From an uncultured Porphyromonadaceae bacterium (lineage in GTDB: Bacteria > Bacteroidota > Bacteroidia > Bacteroidales > Muribaculaceae), in assembly GCA_905193485.1 (NCBI GenBank), contig CAJJOX010000098.1, forward strand, positions 1 through 7,839: a DNA stretch of 7,839 nt. Reading direction: 5' to 3'. The notes under the pieces are model-generated. The model was not told where the DNA came from, ran no database searches, and was given only the letters and a program-made list of their open reading frames with translations. Positions 7,041-7,839 of the stretch are shown piece after piece. The position numbers were made by a program, and so were the translations under genes. Within the stretch, counting starts at the first letter, position 1; each line of letters begins with the position of its first letter.

Positions 7041-7799
7041 TTATCGGGAATATTGTTCGATTTCGCTTTCGATGGCTCGGTTGTCGGTGTCTTTCCACTT
7101 CATGGGAGTGAAACGTTCCTGGATCTTCTGGAACAATACGAAGAGAGCCGGGACTATAAGCACCTGGAAGATCATGCCGATAAGCATGCCGCCGACCGAT
7201 CCGGTGCCGAGGGCTTTGTTGCCGTTGGCGCCGACGCCGTGAGCGAACATCATGGGAAGAAGACCGATGATGAGCGCGAGCGATGTCATCAGAATGGGTC
7301 GCAAACGTGCGGAGGCGCCGTCGAGGGCGGCTTTGACTATCGACATGCCGTTGCGCCGGCGTTCGAGTGCGAACTCGACGATGAGGATGGCGTTTTTGGC
7401 AAGAAGACCGATGAGCATGATGAGTGCGATCTGTAGATAGATGTTGTTTGAGATGTCGCGGAGGTCGGCGAAGATGAATGTACCCATCAGGCCGAACGGT
7501 ACGGAGAGGATAACGGCCCAAGGCAGGATGTAGCTTTCATATTGTGCTGAGAGAAGCAGATAGACGAAGAGCAGGCACAGGCCGAAGATCATGGCTGTGG
7601 TGCCGCCCGACGAATTGGCTTCCTCACGGGTCAGTCTGCCGCGCAGCACACCGGCCAGCGCGCTGCCCGGGATCATGGGCAGACCGCGGCTGTCCAGCAT
7701 CAGGTCGTTGTCGGTGCGGTCATTCTTGCCGCCGGAAAGGCGCAGGGGCGAAAGCTGGGTGAACCGGCAGCGATAATATAGCTTGAGCTTCTCACGCAT
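7041..7799 (-). CDS. Chimeric ORF: RAMP (Cas7/Csm3-like) N-terminus joined to the C-terminal part of an RND efflux pump
   Basis: The ORF has 252 codons and two unrelated parts. Residues 1 to about 55 look like the start of a CRISPR type III RAMP protein: a strand (KLKLYYRCRFTQLSPLRLSGG), an acidic turn (NDRTDND), then DSRGLPMIPGSALAGVLRGRL, the family's IPGSSLKGxLR motif. From about residue 56 it is an RND pump in Bacteroidetes style: LTREEANSSGGTT, then TM8-TM12 (about 70-88, 93-111, 121-140, 168-186, 203-223). GLLAKNAILIVEF and RPILMTSLA carry the proton-relay Lys135 and Thr172 (AcrB Lys940 and Thr978). A normal pump is about 1,030-1,060 residues; everything before AcrB position ~860 is missing, including the TM4 Asp pair. 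RAMPs are cytoplasmic, whereas pump sequence before TM8 is periplasmic and the ORF has no signal or TM7, so a working product is unlikely. This is either an assembly chimera or a rearrangement scar. Confidence 0.85.
   Translation of the reverse strand: MREKLKLYYRCRFTQLSPLRLSGGKNDRTDNDLMLDSRGLPMIPGSALAGVLRGRLTREEANSSGGTTAMIFGLCLLFVYLLLSAQYESYILPWAVILSVPFGLMGTFIFADLRDISNNIYLQIALIMLIGLLAKNAILIVEFALERRRNGMSIVKAALDGASARLRPILMTSLALIIGLLPMMFAHGVGANGNKALGTGSVGGMLIGMIFQVLIVPALFVLFQKIQERFTPMKWKDTDNRAIESEIEQYSR
7620..7643 (-). other. In-frame breakpoint between RAMP-like and RND-pump sequence
   Basis: The RAMP motif is recognisable up to GVLRGRL (codons ending about 7632), and RND homology begins at about LTREEAN (from 7634 downward). 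The switch therefore falls within codons 53-60. There is no linker, stop, inverted repeat, target-site duplication or transposon end that I can see. GC content and codon style look similar on both sides by eye. Confidence 0.7.
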
Positions 7800-7839
7800 T
7801 TTCCGTTTCCTCCTTCTCGCGGCGGTAGTACAGCAGGTG
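7792..7839 (-). CDS. C-terminal end of an unidentified upstream gene (15 codons plus stop)
   Basis: From the right edge the minus strand reads HLLYYRREKEETENA and then TGA at 7794-7792. Its stop overlaps the start of the chimeric ORF as ATGCGTGA, an 8-nt overlap typical of tightly coupled operon genes. The fragment is charged and helical in character but too short to name. Because the next ORF begins like a RAMP protein, a cas-operon gene is a reasonable guess. The frame is open throughout the visible part and has no start, so this is a partial gene. Confidence 0.6.
   Translation of the reverse strand, partial: HLLYYRREKEETENA
7809..7815 (-). promoter_or_regulatory. Shine-Dalgarno sequence for the chimeric ORF
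   Basis: AAGGAGG on the minus strand lies 9 nt before the ATG at 7799, a textbook ribosome-binding site that supports this start. Other genes in the window lack one, as is usual in Bacteroidetes. The same bases also encode Lys-Glu-Glu of the upstream gene, so the match may be partly coincidental. Confidence 0.55.

Noticed and set aside
7030..7521. 163-codon minus-strand ORF in another frame of the RND segment
   Set aside because: It is an Arg/His-rich shadow of the RND frame, which has clear transmembrane helices and conserved motifs.
7041..7799. A new functional transporter with a CRISPR-derived RNA-binding domain
   Set aside because: The pump part lacks TM1-TM7, the TM4 aspartates and the docking domain, and the RAMP part is only about 55 residues, far less than a folded RAMP. 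A breakpoint explains the data better.

Overview
The window looks like Bacteroidales DNA, possibly Muribaculaceae or a relative; the family is a guess from gene style and moderately high GC. Supporting signs are a TAnnTTTG-type -7 promoter box in front of pyrG, a large outer-membrane beta-barrel protein with an N-terminal carboxypeptidase-regulatory-like domain, lipoproteins with short Ser/Gly-Ser-Cys lipoboxes, and mostly weak or absent Shine-Dalgarno sequences.

Layout, left to right. (1) 2-961, minus: the first 320 codons of CTP synthase (pyrG), which uses a GTG start and has a close promoter. (2) 1201-1656, plus: a small Tyr-, Pro- and Gly-rich lipoprotein of unknown function, followed by a likely terminator. 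(3) 1828-4638, plus: a 936-residue outer-membrane beta-barrel protein of the TonB-receptor-like type without a SusD partner, with a strong terminator. (4) 4735-7839, minus: an operon-like run that converges on the barrel gene. Read in its own direction it holds the last 15 codons of an unidentified gene, a 252-codon chimeric ORF, an outer-membrane efflux lipoprotein of the TolC/NodT type, an LpxA-family acyltransferase and a terminator.

The most unusual item is the chimeric ORF at 7041-7799. Its first ~55 residues look like the N-terminus of a CRISPR type III RAMP (Cas7/Csm3-like) protein. The remaining ~195 residues are the C-terminal TM8-TM12 part of an RND (AcrB-type) efflux pump. The join lies near 7620-7643, in frame and without a linker. 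The RND part lacks the N-terminal ~80% of a normal pump, including the TM4 proton-relay aspartates. The RAMP start overlaps the end of an upstream gene, as in a compact cas operon. The two halves belong to different cell compartments, so I read this as a breakpoint: an assembly chimera, or a real rearrangement that placed a CRISPR-type operon in front of the tail of an efflux operon. I do not read it as a designed fusion protein. If reads support the join, it is a notable rearrangement.

The other genes look intact. The efflux lipoprotein would be the outer-membrane channel of the tripartite pump whose inner-membrane subunit is broken here. The LpxA-like enzyme downstream is somewhat divergent and may be a paralogue outside the usual lipid A cluster. 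No CRISPR array, tRNA, rRNA or insertion sequence was seen.
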